Source of the DNA: Bacillota bacterium
Lineage (GTDB): Bacteria > Bacillota > Clostridia > Lachnospirales > Cellulosilyticaceae
Reading direction: 5' to 3'
Length of the DNA stretch: 64,000 nucleotides
Assembly (NCBI GenBank): GCA_023410675.1
Contig: JAEYPM010000077.1
Location: 30,469-94,468 of the forward strand
Program-made: the position numbers and the translations under genes
Shown here: positions 52,437 through 60,799 of the stretch, one piece after another
How the letters are laid out: every line of letters starts with the position of its first letter
Position numbering within the stretch: position 1 is the stretch's first letter
The notes under the pieces: model-generated
What the model saw: only the letters and a program-made list of their open reading frames with translations
Database searches by the model: none
Told to the model about the DNA's origin: nothing

Positions 52437-52467
52437 TTATTAAAATGTTCATTCTATATATAATAAT

Positions 52468-52504
52468 AAACTCCTAAACATATTAAATCTTTGTTTAGGA
52501 GTTT
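52468..52504. terminator. bidirectional terminator
   Basis: AAACTCCTAAACA (52468-52480) pairs with TGTTTAGGAGTTT (52492-52504), with T/A tracts on both sides. It separates the split hydrolase gene from the convergent end of the lipid-like gene cluster at 52508. Confidence 0.85.
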
Positions 52505-52507
52505 CTA

Positions 52508-53767
52508 TTATTTTTGTAAACATTCGCTGAGCTTCTCGTAAAGTTCTGTATTTTCTCCTCTATCCCAATTTTGGTAAACTCCTTTAGATAAGGTTGCATT
52601 TAATGGTAAAGCATTTAAGCGATTTTCCTTAAAGATCTTATGTATTTGACCTGCAGATTCTTCACAAAGCATGCAGTTCCCTGGCTTATCAAAATATGCT
52701 CTCATCTTGTTATAGATCCCTTCAAAAGGTTCTTCATTAATATTTCCAAAAGAGATATTAAGAAATTCACAAGGCTGAACATCACCCTTTGCATTAATAT
52801 AGAATCTATCTGTTCCCCCTGCTGTACAACCAAACATTGAGGGGTCTTCTTCTATGATCTGTGCATAAACAGGTGGATAGGTGGCATATTTCTTGTCTAA
52901 ATTATAAAGATTTATCTTTTCTTTTGCATCCTCTATATCTTTTTCTGAAAAGAACACCTCTTCTTTATCAAGCCAAGCACCTGCTGGTTTTGGCTTAATA
53001 ATTTGCACCATACAGGCCTCTTCTTTTCTTGCAATATTCATGATTTTTTCAAAGGTTCCATCACTAAAAGCCTCTTTGAGTAAGCATACGTTAAATGCAA
53101 TCGGAATCCCTTCCTCTCGGCAAAGTTTTATTCCATTTTGCATATTTTCCCATGCATCTTCTCTTCCCATAAATTCATCAAACTGCTCTGGACTTGGACT
53201 ATGTAAGGAAAACATAATACCTGTACAGTTAAGTCCTTTTAGTTTCTCCTTTGTGATTCCATAACCAGTTGAATTAATCCATATCTCACTTCTATGATCA
53301 ATAACATCACAAACTGCTTTTAAACGATCATACAATAAAAATGGTTCTCCCCCTTCAATATTAAAAAAGGCAATGCCCATATCCTGCAGTTTTTTTACTG
53401 TATCAACAAGGAGCTGAATTGGTGTATCTTCTCCTCTATCAAGTCTTTGGTAACAGTGTTCACATTGATACATACAAGCACGTGTTATCGATACGAGTAC
53501 TCCGCTGCAAGGCATCTTTTGATTGAATACCTTAAATTTATCACATGCTGTATAAAAAGCAGGTGTACCAAAGGAAGGAACATAGAGCTCAAGACGCATT
53601 CCATTTTTCATGGCCCAAAATTTATTTTGTTGTAACTTTGATAAAAACAACTTCATCCTTTTTAAAAAAGACGTAAACTCCTTAAATTTAAGTTCCCCTT
53701 TAAACACCAAAGGCAAATAATGAAAAAAAACTGATACTTTAACTTTTAAGTTCACCCAAAACTTCAT
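52508..53767 (-). CDS. radical SAM-SPASM protein of the biosynthetic cluster
   Basis: A 419-residue radical SAM enzyme. The [4Fe-4S] triad is C98xxxC102xxC105 in TRACMYQCEHCYQR, with FNIEGGEPFLL as the SAM-binding GGE motif. A C-terminal SPASM-like set of cysteines (GCTAGGTDRFY, PCEFLNISFGN, CMLCEES) would hold auxiliary Fe-S clusters. The first 60 residues are basic and may attach it to the membrane. Radical SAM-SPASM proteins modify peptides or small molecules. It overlaps the SDR gene by 4 bases as the last gene of the cluster. Confidence 0.85.
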   Translation of the reverse strand: MKFWVNLKVKVSVFFHYLPLVFKGELKFKEFTSFLKRMKLFLSKLQQNKFWAMKNGMRLELYVPSFGTPAFYTACDKFKVFNQKMPCSGVLVSITRACMYQCEHCYQRLDRGEDTPIQLLVDTVKKLQDMGIAFFNIEGGEPFLLYDRLKAVCDVIDHRSEIWINSTGYGITKEKLKGLNCTGIMFSLHSPSPEQFDEFMGREDAWENMQNGIKLCREEGIPIAFNVCLLKEAFSDGTFEKIMNIARKEEACMVQIIKPKPAGAWLDKEEVFFSEKDIEDAKEKINLYNLDKKYATYPPVYAQIIEEDPSMFGCTAGGTDRFYINAKGDVQPCEFLNISFGNINEEPFEGIYNKMRAYFDKPGNCMLCEESAGQIHKIFKENRLNALPLNATLSKGVYQNWDRGENTELYEKLSECLQK

Positions 53768-54750
53768 AGAAACCCTTCTCTCTTATACCAATTTACTGTT
53801 TTATTAATTGCTTCTTCTAAGCTATAGTCACACTTAAATTTAAGCACTTTAGTAGCCTTCTGCACATTGTATTCAATGTTATCATAGAACATATTGACAC
53901 GTCCCCGTGTCAGTATCGGCGGCTTTCCAACATTCAGAATAGTATAAACCATTTCAAGTAAAAAACCAATTGGATACACAAATAATTTACAAATAGTTTG
54001 CGGTTTGTTAAATTCAGCCGCCATGCAAAACAAGGAATAAATAGTATCCATTTTATCTGCTTTTTCTCTTCCAATAATAAAGGTATGTATCCCCTTAAGA
54101 TTCTCTAGGTAAGCTAAGTAATATGCTTTTGCAAGATCCCTTGCATAGATCACATGGAATTTATTTTTATTACTTCCCATTATAAAAGGCAACTTCATCT
54201 TAGTTGTCTTCAAATACTCATAAAACCCTGTATGAAACTCTCTTTCTCCAAAAACCCATACTGGATCTAAAATAATAAGGTTCATATGATGTTTTTGTGC
54301 AAAAGAAATAGCTGCTTCTCTTGCCTCTTTTTTAGAATCTCTATAAAAATTCATGGCACATGGGAAAATACTATCCATAAAATAAGGATAATGAGAATTT
54401 AAAGCACTTTCTTCATTTTTTATGACAAAGTTATTTTCTTCTCCATACACTGAGCATGTTCCCGTAATAATAATTGTATTAATATTATTATAGAGGCATG
54501 CTTTCATCACATTTATGGTCCCCATCACATTATTTTCATAAAAATCTTTATAGCTCCCCCAGTCAGATGCCTTAGCAGCATTATGAATCACACAGTCAGC
54601 ACCCTTAAATGCTTGTTTTAGCTTTGAAAGGTCACGTATATCTGCCTTATCTCTTGTAATACATTCAATCTCCTCATTGTTCTCTTTAAAATACGCTACA
54701 ATATGACTTCCTATGAATCCTGTTCCGCCTGTAATATATACTTTACTCAT
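53764..54750 (-). CDS. extended SDR / NAD-dependent epimerase-type reductase
   Basis: A 328-residue extended short-chain dehydrogenase. The NAD-binding motif is YITGGTGFIGSHIVAYF (5-21) and the active-site pair is Tyr-x-x-x-Lys in YRDSKKEAREAA (about 153-164). Sequence is closest in style to the 3-beta-HSD/epimerase/CerR group. In Caulobacter-type ceramide synthesis, CerR reduces a keto group; a similar role on the product of the alpha-oxoamine synthase is possible here. It lies between the KAS (32-base gap) and radical SAM genes (4-base overlap). Confidence 0.85.
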   Translation of the reverse strand: MSKVYITGGTGFIGSHIVAYFKENNEEIECITRDKADIRDLSKLKQAFKGADCVIHNAAKASDWGSYKDFYENNVMGTINVMKACLYNNINTIIITGTCSVYGEENNFVIKNEESALNSHYPYFMDSIFPCAMNFYRDSKKEAREAAISFAQKHHMNLIILDPVWVFGEREFHTGFYEYLKTTKMKLPFIMGSNKNKFHVIYARDLAKAYYLAYLENLKGIHTFIIGREKADKMDTIYSLFCMAAEFNKPQTICKLFVYPIGFLLEMVYTILNVGKPPILTRGRVNMFYDNIEYNVQKATKVLKFKCDYSLEEAINKTVNWYKREGFL

Positions 54751-54782
54751 AGCATTTTTCCTCTAAACTAGATTTGTGAATC

Positions 54783-55958
54783 CTATGCATCATATTTTTT
54801 AAATAATAAAAGGGAATTATGCCCGCCAAACCCATAAGAAGTGCTGATGGCATAATTAATATCTAAATTTATTGCCTTAGTAGGGACATTTAAGTTTTCA
54901 ATCATATTATGTGATAATGTTCCATGAATCCTCTTATTTTTTATAGAAAGTACGGTAACAGCTGCTTCAAGTGCCCCGCTAGCCCCTATGCTATGCCCTA
55001 AAATACTTTTTGTTGCCCCAACATAAGGCATCTTAGGAAATAGTTTTTGAATAAGATTAGCTTCAATAGCGTCATTTTGAATGGTTCCTGTTCCATGTGT
55101 ATTGATGTAATCAATAGGCAATTCATGTACTTTACTAAAGAGTGCTTCTATCTTTTCTCCTTGCGGATTCATTTGAATGATACTCCCTGCATCACAGTTT
55201 GCTTCATAATCTAAAATTTCTGCATAAATAGGAGCCTTACGCTTTAAGGCATGTGAAAGTTCTTCTAAAACTAAGATGCAGCTCGCACCCATATTAAATA
55301 GAAAACCACTTCTATCTTTTGAAAAGGGGATAGGCTTTCCATCTGGGGATGTTGTTAGTGTTGTAAGCATATCAAAGCCCCTCATAATAGCCCCTTCTTC
55401 ATCGTCAAGGCATTCTGTTCCTCCTGCTAATGCAACATCTAACCGCCCATTTTTTATATTTAGAAAAGCCTCTCCAATAGCCATGCTGCCTGATGCACAA
55501 GCAGCATTTACTGTGTAATTTACACCCTGAATACCACATGCAATAGCTACCCATGCCGAAGCTGAATTGGGCATAAGTATTGGTATCACCATACGATTAA
55601 AACGCCCTTCTCCTGTAGTGTGTGCCTCATAAGAAGTAAAAGCTGTTTTTAGGCTACTCATGCCAATCCCAAGAATAACTCCTGCATCTCTATAGTCTGT
55701 AAGTTCTGAATCTAAAAGTGCAAGCTTTGCTGCCACTCGTGCAAACTTGGAGCTTTCGCCCATCATTGAATTTTCCTCTTCTAATACAACTTCTGGCTTG
55801 GGCACATAAAAACGCGATTTATAGTGGTAATTCTTTTCATACTCTTTAGGAATTGCCTTTATTATCATGTCTTGATTGATTATACTATCCCAAAAAGCTT
55901 CTTTGCCTATTCCTAAGGCTGTGACAGGTCCTATTCCCGTTACAACAACGCGTCGCAT
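54783..55958 (-). CDS. beta-ketoacyl-ACP synthase (FabF-like)
   Basis: A 391-residue condensing enzyme of the KAS II type. The catalytic set is complete: Cys154 in NAACASGSMAI, His288 in INTHGTGTIQND, and His322 in GATKSILGHSIG with Lys317. The N-terminal RRVVVTGIGPVTALG is standard. It should extend an acyl-ACP by two carbons using malonyl-ACP. No chain-length-factor partner or acyltransferase is in the cluster. It overlaps the ThiL-like gene by 19 bases. Confidence 0.92.
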   Translation of the reverse strand: MRRVVVTGIGPVTALGIGKEAFWDSIINQDMIIKAIPKEYEKNYHYKSRFYVPKPEVVLEEENSMMGESSKFARVAAKLALLDSELTDYRDAGVILGIGMSSLKTAFTSYEAHTTGEGRFNRMVIPILMPNSASAWVAIACGIQGVNYTVNAACASGSMAIGEAFLNIKNGRLDVALAGGTECLDDEEGAIMRGFDMLTTLTTSPDGKPIPFSKDRSGFLFNMGASCILVLEELSHALKRKAPIYAEILDYEANCDAGSIIQMNPQGEKIEALFSKVHELPIDYINTHGTGTIQNDAIEANLIQKLFPKMPYVGATKSILGHSIGASGALEAAVTVLSIKNKRIHGTLSHNMIENLNVPTKAINLDINYAISTSYGFGGHNSLLLFKKYDA

Positions 55959-56887
55959 AAAGATTTCACCGCCTTTAAATAATCTTTTGGATCTTCAAAT
56001 GCTCTTGCCCTTAGGTCAAAACTAGAAATATCTTTGCCATACAAAGTTTTTTGTTCCTTTGTGATTTCGCCTATTTTGTAGAAAGGAAGCTTAATCTCCT
56101 TAGGTGTTGTAAAAACTAACTCATATTCACCACATTCGCAAAATAATAAGAGTTCCTTTGGAAGCCTAAGCATTTTAGAGGCTATGCCTCCTGCCTTGTG
56201 ATAAGGAAGATTATCTAGAGAAAAGCCTACTCCGCTCATTTGTGCTATTGTATTTACAGCTTGATATACCCCATCACTAGTATCCATGCATGCTGTAGCT
56301 ACCTCTCTAATAGTCTGTGCTTCTTTATTTGGCAGTCTAAACTTAATTTTAGCAATATCTATGTGCATAAGCTTAGCTACTGCTCCTATATTGCCTCCAC
56401 CAATGGCTCCTGTTATATAAATAGAATCACCTACCCTAGCCGTACTTCTTAGCAAGGGTTTTCTTGCTCTCCCTATTACGGATGTTGTGCATCGCCATGC
56501 TTTAGCCTTACCAAAATCTCCGCCTATAAAGACTGCCCCTGCTTCTTTTAATACTCCAGCAATCCCCTTATAAAACTGATCTAAATATTTTTTGCTGAAC
56601 TGCTCATCAATACATAAGCTATGTGCATAAAATAAGGGTTCACCTCCGCTGGCATAGATATCTGTCAGTGCCCCTACAGCAATATTATGTCCTAAGAGAA
56701 AGGGATCTCTAGTGCAAAATAAATCTTCATCAGAAAACTCATCTGTGCTAAACAAGAGGTTGTGACCAGAAAAATCTAAATCCACGCCACTTAATATTTC
56801 ACTGTCTGATTCAAATGCCTTATTGAGCTGATTTTTAGATCTTGGCATCTCTTTTATTAGTTCATTGATTGACTGTTCTTCATTCAT
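55940..56887 (-). CDS. ThiL/AIR-synthase-like protein
   Basis: A 315-residue protein with the two-domain fold of thiamine-monophosphate kinase, HypE and AIR synthases. Marks are LGHNIAVGALTDIYASGGEP (about 66-85), IGGGNIGAV, CMDTSDGVYQAVNTIA (ATP and Mg2+ site) and CGEYELVFTTPKE, where ThiL has GEDYEL. It overlaps the KAS gene by 19 bases and shares one base with the lipid kinase stop (TAATG). No thiamine genes are nearby, so it may act on another phosphorylated substrate in the cluster pathway. Confidence 0.82.
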   Translation of the reverse strand: MNEEQSINELIKEMPRSKNQLNKAFESDSEILSGVDLDFSGHNLLFSTDEFSDEDLFCTRDPFLLGHNIAVGALTDIYASGGEPLFYAHSLCIDEQFSKKYLDQFYKGIAGVLKEAGAVFIGGDFGKAKAWRCTTSVIGRARKPLLRSTARVGDSIYITGAIGGGNIGAVAKLMHIDIAKIKFRLPNKEAQTIREVATACMDTSDGVYQAVNTIAQMSGVGFSLDNLPYHKAGGIASKMLRLPKELLLFCECGEYELVFTTPKEIKLPFYKIGEITKEQKTLYGKDISSFDLRARAFEDPKDYLKAVKSLCDALL

Positions 56888-57813
56888 TATTTTCCCTCAC
56901 AGATTACTTCTAAATTATCAGCTCCGCTGATTGTACATGGAAGCTTTCCTCCCTCATCACCATCAAATTCAACTGCTGCATCTCCTTCTATGGTAATCTC
57001 ATGAGCGTACTCTAAGGGAAGACTTTTGCCAGCATATAAAGTACAAATTGATTTAAGTGGATGATCTTTTATTATTAGCACATAAAACATTGGCTCATTT
57101 TCTTTTAACTCATTATTAATTTTTAAGCCTGAGGCAACATAATATGTCTTACCAACTGAAATATTATAGACATGACTAATATTTTCATTAGTGCGTTCTT
57201 TATTACTTGGGATTTCATTACTTAAGGTTTCTTTACTAAGTTTTTGCCTAACAAGCTTTACAGTAACAGGTCTATAAACACATAAGGTCTTCATTAAGGA
57301 TAAAAAAGTGCCTAATTTATCACCCACATATTTTCTAATCCCACTATTCGCATAGCCTGCTAAGGTTGCACCAAGACCTATATTTGCACAACACGCAAAA
57401 TATTTTACGTTATCCTTAAAAGCTATCTTTCCAATGCCAATAGATTTTACATTTCCTTTGATTAATGTATAAAGTGCCTTATCTATTTTCAGTGGGATAT
57501 TATAGCTTTTACAAAAATCTGGACTTGTTCCTGTATAGATCACACCAAACTTTGCTTTGCTATTTCTCTTTCCATTTTGGTCATAAAAACCATTTAACAC
57601 ACGGTTAATAGTTCCATCACCACCGACGGCTACAATGACATCATAGTCCTTTTGATTGGCTTGTACAGATAAGGTATACGCATCATCTAAATCCTTTGTT
57701 ATTGCATAATCATACCCAATATGATTTTGCGTCAGTATTTGATGGATAAGCCTAAACTCCTTTTGACTATACCCACCTTTTGAGCCAGGATTCATAATAA
57801 AATAATATTTCAT
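56887..57813 (-). CDS. diacylglycerol-kinase-family lipid kinase
   Basis: A 308-residue YegS/DagK-type kinase. The nucleotide loop is VAVGGDGTINRVLNGF (about 61-76, with the invariant GGDGT), and the N-terminal FIMNPGSKGG and late GDAAVEFDGDEGG segments match the family. It phosphorylates a lipid hydroxyl. In sphingolipid-making bacteria a ceramide kinase of this family is clustered with Spt and CerR, which supports a lipid alcohol as substrate here. GGGGAGG precedes the ATG; the stop is shared with the next gene. Confidence 0.88.
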   Translation of the reverse strand: MKYYFIMNPGSKGGYSQKEFRLIHQILTQNHIGYDYAITKDLDDAYTLSVQANQKDYDVIVAVGGDGTINRVLNGFYDQNGKRNSKAKFGVIYTGTSPDFCKSYNIPLKIDKALYTLIKGNVKSIGIGKIAFKDNVKYFACCANIGLGATLAGYANSGIRKYVGDKLGTFLSLMKTLCVYRPVTVKLVRQKLSKETLSNEIPSNKERTNENISHVYNISVGKTYYVASGLKINNELKENEPMFYVLIIKDHPLKSICTLYAGKSLPLEYAHEITIEGDAAVEFDGDEGGKLPCTISGADNLEVICEGK

Positions 57814-57849
57814 ACAGCCTCCCCTATATACTCTTCTTATATAGCCTTC

Positions 57850-58953
57850 TTATAGGATCTCTCTTATTACATTAGCTACATAGCAAACTTGCTCTTTAGT
57901 AAGTCCTGCTCCTGCAATCATACGTACTACCCCTTCATTTTTGGGGACTGATGGTTCTATAAACGGTGTTGTATAAATGCCTTGTTCAAATAGCTTTTTC
58001 GTAACTAGCAAAGTTGTATTTGCGCCACCAGTTCTTAGGGCATTAATCGGCGTAAGACTATCTATAAATAAGTTTGTTGCTTGGCATATTGTGTTTTTAT
58101 AGTCCCCTAGAACGGCCTTAAGCTTTTCATAGTCTTTTTCTATTACATCTAACGCTGCTAATATTCCTCCTAAAGAAGCAGGTGTTATGGCTGTAGAATA
58201 AATTAAATGGGGGCAATAGTGTCTTAAAACTTCAATCGTCTTCTTATTTGCTGACACCATCCCTCCGCTATTTGCTAGTGCTTTGCCAAGAGATGCTGTA
58301 TAAATGCCATCAAAATCTTTAATATGAAAATGTTCTAAAACACCTTTTCCATTTTCACCGATTACACCAATACCATGTGAATCATCCACAATCGACATGG
58401 CATTATACTTTTCACATAAGGCTAAAATTCTATCTAAAGGAGCGATACTTCCTTCAGTAGAAAACACGGACTCAGTAACCACGAAGATATTATTATAACT
58501 TTGACTTCTTTTTAAAACCTTTTCCAAATGATCCATATCATTATGCATGAATGGAATCACCTTACACCCTACGCTTTTTATTCCCTGCATCAAAGATGAA
58601 TGGGCATAGCGATCGACTAAAATGACATCCTCATTTTCTACAAGCATTGAAAAGATACCATTATTGGCTTGATAACAAGAAGGAAAAATAATCGTCTCTT
58701 CTAAACCTACAAAATCTGAAAGCTTTTTCTCTACTTTCTCAAATAAATCTATGTACCCTGTAGCAATTGGTGTTCCGCACATGGATGTCCCATACACTTC
58801 TATAGCCTGAATAGCTGCACTTTTAATGCGGCTATCTTCTGCTAATCCAAGATAGTTATTAGACGCCAAATCAATATATTTATGCTTATTCGTTATTTGA
58901 TAATAAGGGTTAAAACTAATCCCCTCAACTAAGCTTCTATCTAATAACTTCAT
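57850..58953 (-). CDS. alpha-oxoamine synthase (BioF/Spt/Kbl family)
   Basis: A 367-residue PLP-dependent enzyme that condenses an amino acid with an acyl thioester and loses CO2. The PLP Lys is Lys224 in TASLGKALANSGG, and DDSHGIGVIGENGKG (190-204) carries the cofactor Asp and His. The region that in BioF/Spt reads GSRxxxGxxxxHxxLE is here CGTPIATGYIDLFEKVE (59-75), without the usual Arg and His, so acyl or amino acid choice may differ. The start overlaps the ACP stop by 4 bases (ATGA), which ties it to an ACP-bound acyl group. Confidence 0.88.
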   Translation of the reverse strand: MKLLDRSLVEGISFNPYYQITNKHKYIDLASNNYLGLAEDSRIKSAAIQAIEVYGTSMCGTPIATGYIDLFEKVEKKLSDFVGLEETIIFPSCYQANNGIFSMLVENEDVILVDRYAHSSLMQGIKSVGCKVIPFMHNDMDHLEKVLKRSQSYNNIFVVTESVFSTEGSIAPLDRILALCEKYNAMSIVDDSHGIGVIGENGKGVLEHFHIKDFDGIYTASLGKALANSGGMVSANKKTIEVLRHYCPHLIYSTAITPASLGGILAALDVIEKDYEKLKAVLGDYKNTICQATNLFIDSLTPINALRTGGANTTLLVTKKLFEQGIYTTPFIEPSVPKNEGVVRMIAGAGLTKEQVCYVANVIREIL

Positions 58954-59174
58954 ACATGATTACCTCTTAATTTATCTAAAACATCCCTTACTGTTTGTAC
59001 ATCTTTAAAATCCTGTTCATCAATAGTTATATTAAATTCCTCTTCTAATTCACTAATAAGCATTAAAATATCCACTGAGTCAAATCCTAGGTCTAAAATA
59101 ATATCTGTCCCCAGAGATATCGTAGCATTCTTTTTCATACATGACTTAATTGCTTTAATCACTCGTTCTTCCAT
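58950..59174 (-). CDS. acyl carrier protein
   Basis: A small ACP. The frame starts at 59237, but AAAGGAGG lies 8 bases before the ATG at 59172-59174, giving a normal 74-residue protein. The phosphopantetheine Ser is in LGFDSVDILML (about residues 29-39). The protein is acidic and helical. Dedicated ACPs usually carry the acyl group for one pathway; it is followed directly by the oxoamine synthase (4-base overlap). Confidence 0.9.
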   Translation of the reverse strand: MEERVIKAIKSCMKKNATISLGTDIILDLGFDSVDILMLISELEEEFNITIDEQDFKDVQTVRDVLDKLRGNHV

Positions 59175-59202
59175 CTTTTGTCCTCCTTTGCTTTTTATAG
59201 CT

Positions 59203-59221
59203 GATTCACTTAAGGTGAATC
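59203..59221. promoter_or_regulatory. small palindrome before the ACP gene
   Basis: GATTCAC-TTAAG-GTGAATC is a perfect 7-bp dyad about 30 bases upstream of the ACP start. Its AGGTGAATCCAC side also occurs at 12220-12231. It may be a regulatory site or an internal promoter part; this is weak evidence. Confidence 0.35.
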
Positions 59222-59270
59222 CACATAGTTTCGTCAATATTTAATAGGTAAATGTTTGAACTAGATTAAA

Positions 59271-59825
59271 TTAATATGAGATAGATATTAATTTAAAGGC
59301 TATAATTACTAATACTACTACAATAAGAAGAGATATTTCGCGGCATCTTATTATCTTTTTTATAAAAACATACTCTAAAATAGTTTGTATTGTAAGTACC
59401 CAATTTATACCAATGTACCCCATCAACGCAATTACTTCTACAAAAGCTAACAATAATTCTGAAGGCTTACTATCAAATCCCTTAGCATATACCTCAATAA
59501 GTGGACCAAACGTTTCATTAGCTACACTAGGTGCCGTGAGAACAATCCCTACTACTTGACAACTAATACTTAAAATCATATACCATTTAGCTATTTTATT
59601 AAAACCATCGAGAGGGAAAGTATGCCCTTTTTTTAATAAGTACGATTGTGCTAAAATAATTAAGATGAAAAATATCAGCTCTGGTATTATTGCCATGGGC
59701 GTCTCAAAACGATGCGTTAATAATATAATTAGCCCCAAAATTAATTTTGGAATAAAAACTAGGATGCATACTAATATAAAACGCTCAATTATTTCATAGA
59801 AATTACCATGATCTCTTTTAATCAT
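59271..59825 (-). CDS. four-to-five-helix membrane protein, hypothetical
   Basis: A 184-residue very hydrophobic protein with about five membrane helices. No family is recognised. It shares size, general order of helices and a short basic segment before each helix with the next gene upstream (59882-60445), so the two may be distant paralogues. GGAAAGG precedes the ATG. It lies between the ACP and the partner membrane gene within the cluster. Confidence 0.7.
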   Translation of the reverse strand: MIKRDHGNFYEIIERFILVCILVFIPKLILGLIILLTHRFETPMAIIPELIFFILIILAQSYLLKKGHTFPLDGFNKIAKWYMILSISCQVVGIVLTAPSVANETFGPLIEVYAKGFDSKPSELLLAFVEVIALMGYIGINWVLTIQTILEYVFIKKIIRCREISLLIVVVLVIIAFKLISISY

Positions 59826-59881
59826 TATTCATTTCCTTTCCAAAACTCTTTCTAAGGCATTTTTGTATTTTTTCTTTTCAT

Positions 59882-60445
59882 CTATGTACATAAGTAAGCA
59901 AAAAGGATTTTCCCTATGAAACCTATAACTATTAAGACACTTACAATAAGCAAAAAAGTGCGCCCATCTCTTGTTAACACCTTAAGAAGGCTAAACCCTA
60001 GTGCAAGGTGTAAGAAATAAGTTCCTGTAAATTTTTTAAGAATATCCATTAGAAATGCTGGAATCGCGAATATTGATAAAAGCAAATCAAGATTTTGACC
60101 AAATCTAAGAGCAAAATACGACAATAAAAACGTAACAAAGAGTAACACTATAATCGTTATAAAAATTACTAAAGTAATAAGCACAAACCAATTACCCATT
60201 TTACTTAGTGTATTTTCGTAGATGCCATTATCTTTTTTTAAGAAATACCAATGAAACAAAATTGCTTGCAATAAAAGCAATACACCGCTGATACATGTAG
60301 TCATACCTAATGAATAATTGTATTTATCTATTAAATAACCGATAAAATATGTACTTAGTCCAAATGTTAATAAATATATGGCTAAAAATACCTTAAAAGA
60401 CCTAATTATTTCTTTAGAAACATGAAAAAACTTTTTCAATATCAT
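59882..60445 (-). CDS. membrane protein, hypothetical
   Basis: A 187-residue membrane protein with five or so helices, for example VFLAIYLLTFGLSTYFIGYL near the N-terminus and LLIVSVLIVIGFIGKILFAY near the C-terminus. I do not recognise it. Position in the cluster suggests a role in the membrane step or in product placement. AAGGGGG precedes the ATG. It is separated from the upstream flavoenzyme gene by 354 bases that hold a degraded gene. Confidence 0.7.
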   Translation of the reverse strand: MILKKFFHVSKEIIRSFKVFLAIYLLTFGLSTYFIGYLIDKYNYSLGMTTCISGVLLLLQAILFHWYFLKKDNGIYENTLSKMGNWFVLITLVIFITIIVLLFVTFLLSYFALRFGQNLDLLLSIFAIPAFLMDILKKFTGTYFLHLALGFSLLKVLTRDGRTFLLIVSVLIVIGFIGKILFAYLCT

Positions 60446-60501
60446 TTCGCTTCCCCCTTATTAATTCCAGATTCCTTTACACTTTTTATTTCTAATTTTT
60501 G

Positions 60502-60790
60502 TTATACAATGATAACTTTTCTACTTTCTTTTTTGTTCTCATCTATTACCAAATACAGATTATACTTGCCACATCCACATGTCTAGCATTAAAGTAAAAG
60601 TCTTTAGTTTGAGACAAGGTATCATATACTGAAACTTGCCCTCTCTCATGCTCTTCATCACTTTTATATTATCTTATTCACATCTGTTGTAAATATTATC
60701 TTATTTTCATCATCAATAGGTTCCATAAAACCTAAACTATTTCACCCCACCTTATTTTCTTCACTATTTTCTAACGCTGCTTACTGTAAT
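60502..60790 (-). pseudogene. degraded gene remnant inside the cluster
   Basis: On the minus strand coding-like text appears in three frames: ALENSEENKVG, then MEPIDDENKIIFTTDVNKII, then GQVSVYDTLSQTKDFYFNAR followed by HVDVA, then after another shift KYNLYLVIDENKKESRKVII up to a stop at 60502-60504. Internal stops and at least two frameshifts separate the pieces. They read like one exported or surface protein that has decayed. Family unknown. Confidence 0.6.
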
Positions 60791-60799
60791 AGTAAAAAA

